Shown here in pieces: positions 5,443 to 6,917 of a stretch of DNA of 6,917 nucleotides. The position numbers and the translations under genes were made by a program. The DNA comes from Gemmatimonadota bacterium. GTDB lineage: Bacteria > Gemmatimonadota > Gemmatimonadetes > JACCXV01 > JAHWKZ01. Numbering within the stretch: the stretch's first letter is position 1; every line of letters begins with the position of its first letter. The notes beneath the pieces were generated by a model. It made no database searches, was not told where the DNA came from, and worked only from the letters and a program-made list of their open reading frames with translations. The stretch spans positions 1 through 6,917 of the forward strand of contig DAOWHI010000239.1 of assembly GCA_030641505.1 (NCBI GenBank), given 5' to 3'.

Positions 5443-6733
5443 CCACAGACACCGTGTGGAGCTCGCCTTCGTGTTCATAGACGAGCGTGTACGAAACACC
5501 CGCCTCGAGGTCTGATAGCACCGCGGTGTAACCGTAGACGTCTTCGATGTCGCGATCGGCGAGCTTGAGCAACACATCGCCAGCGGAAACCCCGACCTGG
5601 TCCGCCGGCCCACCAGGCCGTACCGAAGCCACCCTAAGTCCCGGTCCGGGGAAGCTGTACTCGGGGATGACTCCTAGGCCGACCGAGAAGGCCGCTGCCC
5701 GGCGTTGGGTCGTGGGGGCTACCGCATACGGAATCTCGAGCCCGGTGCTGGCGATCGTTTCGGTGATCGCAGAAACGAGGCTCGCGACCCGGACCGCTCC
5801 AGCCCCGTTTATCGTCCCCAGATCATCGGTGGGTCGGTGGTACTGCTCATGGGCGCCTGTGAAGAACCAGAGCACCGGGATCTGAGCGCCGTAAAAGGAC
5901 GATTGATCGCTGGGCCCAAAGCCATCCGGCACACGCGCCATGCTCGGGTGCGAGCCCTCGGCGTCCAGGCCATCGAGAATCTCCGCCCAGGCGGGCGAGG
6001 TCCCCGTACCGTGGACCGTCAGCTGCTCGCGCAGCCGGCCGACCATGTCGAGGTTCAACATGGCGACGGTTTGATCGACCGGCCACAAGGGGTGGGCGAT
6101 ATAGTACTGCGACCCGAGGGTGCCCAGTTCTTCTCCACCAAAGGCGACGAAGACGAGCGTTCTGGCCATTGGACGTGCCGCGAATTGCTGCGCAAGCTCG
6201 AGCAGCGTTGCCACTCCGGATGCATTGTCGTCGGCTCCGTTGTGGATCGCTCGCTCACCCGGTGCCAACGACCCCCGGCCGCCGAATCCGAGATGGTCGT
6301 AGTGGGCTCCGATGACGACCGCCTGGTCAGCTAGTCGCGGGTCGATGCCGGGCACGATCCCGACGATATTGGCCGTCGACAAGATCGCATCGCTGTCGGA
6401 AGACGGGTCCGGGCTCGCGTGGGGGTCTCGGCGCACCGCGGCCGAAAACGTAAACGACTGGAGATAATCGCCGTCGAGCGGCTCCAGCCCGATCGAGCGA
6501 AAGCGATCGGCAAGATACTGGGAGGCGCGATCGCTCCCCGGGCTACCCGCTTCTCGGCCCTCGAGCGAGTCAGCGGCGAGCACCGCGATGGTGGCACAGA
6601 TCTCGGCGGTGGTAATCTCAGGCCCCGACGGTGCAGGAGTGTCCCCGTTGGCACAGTAATCTCCTTGCCGGTCCTGGGCCCAAAGCGGTGACGCCAGCGC
6701 GGCGAGAACGAGAACGATCAGAGATGGCTTCAT
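5426..6733 (-). CDS. secreted M28-family zinc aminopeptidase with C-terminal PDZ domain
   Basis: Codes for 435 residues when started at ATG 6733, where a clean signal peptide begins (KPSLIVLVLAALASPLWAQ). The frame is open further upstream, but that extension would overlap the divergent lipoprotein gene and bury the signal peptide. The M28 metal site is complete: H144 (GAHYDHLG), D168 (NGADDNASG), catalytic E201 and ligand E202 (FGGEELG), D229 (LNLDMVGR) and H299 (QYHRPTDD). This predicts a two-zinc exopeptidase removing N-terminal residues from peptides in the periplasm or medium. Residues about 349-430 form a PDZ domain (GLGVIPEYSFPGPGLRVASV, GGPADQVGVSAGDVLL), probably for substrate or partner binding. 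This M28-PDZ order is known in bacterial peptidases. C27 in the mature N-terminus and C46 could form a disulfide. The gene runs opposite to the sigma operon and probably has its own promoter. Confidence 0.93.
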   Translation of the reverse strand: MKPSLIVLVLAALASPLWAQDRQGDYCANGDTPAPSGPEITTAEICATIAVLAADSLEGREAGSPGSDRASQYLADRFRSIGLEPLDGDYLQSFTFSAAVRRDPHASPDPSSDSDAILSTANIVGIVPGIDPRLADQAVVIGAHYDHLGFGGRGSLAPGERAIHNGADDNASGVATLLELAQQFAARPMARTLVFVAFGGEELGTLGSQYYIAHPLWPVDQTVAMLNLDMVGRLREQLTVHGTGTSPAWAEILDGLDAEGSHPSMARVPDGFGPSDQSSFYGAQIPVLWFFTGAHEQYHRPTDDLGTINGAGAVRVASLVSAITETIASTGLEIPYAVAPTTQRRAAAFSVGLGVIPEYSFPGPGLRVASVRPGGPADQVGVSAGDVLLKLADRDIEDVYGYTAVLSDLEAGVSYTLVYEHEGELHTVSVEPASR

Positions 6734-6751
6734 AGTTTTCCGTCCATGGAG

Positions 6752-6785
6752 ATTCGTGAATAGCGAATAAGGAAGCGGGAAAGGG
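6752..6785. repeat. degenerate GAA-led heptamer repeat with an embedded short inverted repeat
   Basis: Four 7-base units follow one another: GAATAGC (6758-6764), GAATAAG (6765-6771), GAAGCGG (6772-6778) and GAAAGGG (6779-6785). An inverted repeat, ATTCG-7-CGAAT (6752-6768), overlaps the first units. Both lie in the 55-base gap between two divergent starts, so they could be an operator, a spacer or simple-sequence remnant. The last unit provides the purines in front of ATG 6789. Confidence 0.45.
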
Positions 6786-6788
6786 AAA

Positions 6789-6917
6789 ATGACACGCATC
6801 AAGATTGGAGTCCTGTGCACGGCCGCGGCCGCGTTTGCGTGCGGCGGAGCCGGCGAGAATCCAGCGCCACCCCCCGAGACTGAGACCATAATTGTAGCGC
6901 CCGAGGCCGAAGAGGCG
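6789..6917 (+). CDS. putative lipoprotein, N-terminal part (3' truncated by window end)
   Basis: The first 43 codons are present and the frame is still open at the last base. Residues 1-18 form a lipoprotein signal peptide: basic MTRIK, a hydrophobic core IGVLCTAAAA, and the lipobox A-F-A-C with the lipidated Cys at 18. After it come GG and a Pro/Glu/Ala-rich tether (GENPAPPPETE), typical of the flexible linker behind a lipidated cysteine. The purine-rich stretch GGGAAAGGG (about 6777-6785) precedes ATG, though close to it. The mature domain lies outside the window, so its function cannot be given. It diverges from the M28 peptidase gene with 55 bases between starts, so the two may share a regulatory region. 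The outer or inner membrane destination cannot be decided; Gly at +2 does not suggest inner-membrane retention. Confidence 0.75.
   Translation, partial: MTRIKIGVLCTAAAAFACGGAGENPAPPPETETIIVAPEAEEA

Noticed and set aside
6734..6889. Upstream extension of the peptidase frame to 6799 or 6889
   Set aside because: It would bury the signal peptide 22 to 52 residues inside the protein and overlap the divergent lipoprotein gene; the added sequence is low complexity and Pro/Ala-rich.

Overview
The window is about 6.9 kb of GC-rich, gene-dense bacterial chromosome from a Gram-negative-type (diderm) organism. Nearly every gene encodes an exported or envelope-associated product. The combination of a DUF5916-type outer-membrane barrel, an ECF sigma/zinc-finger anti-sigma pair followed by DUF4097-type repeat proteins, and a secreted M28-PDZ peptidase fits Gemmatimonadota or a related environmental lineage. 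That placement is inferred from gene content and not proven. No tRNA, rRNA, CRISPR, insertion sequence or phage gene was seen.

Layout, left to right: (1) the 3' end of a DUF5916-family outer-membrane protein (1-1164, +). (2) A secreted NTF2/SnoaL-like protein (1260-1856, +), whose stop overlaps a macro-domain ADP-ribose hydrolase gene (about 1852-2367, +). The macro gene has no normal start in its own frame and looks as if one base is missing near 1870. (3) A compact four-gene unit: ECF sigma factor (2476-2991), membrane zinc-finger anti-sigma factor (3002-3712), and two tandem DUF4097-type proteins (3724-4593 and 4609-5403). Gaps are 10, 11 and 15 bases, and each of the three downstream genes has a strong purine-rich ribosome binding site. 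(4) Converging on this, a secreted M28 zinc aminopeptidase with a C-terminal PDZ domain (5426-6733, -). (5) Divergent from it, across a 55-base gap that overlaps a degenerate heptamer repeat and a short inverted repeat, the first 43 codons of a lipoprotein (6789-6917, +) cut by the window edge.

The most coherent system is unit (3). The anti-sigma factor has a cytoplasmic zinc-binding domain, one membrane helix and an extracytoplasmic sensor region, and should hold the sigma factor inactive until an envelope signal arrives. The two exported proteins show a regular 17-18-residue repeat with Asn-Gly at the turns, which predicts a parallel beta-helix or ladder. They are the obvious candidates for the output or the sensed partner of the sigma switch. 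The role of such proteins is not established, so the functional link is inference from gene order.
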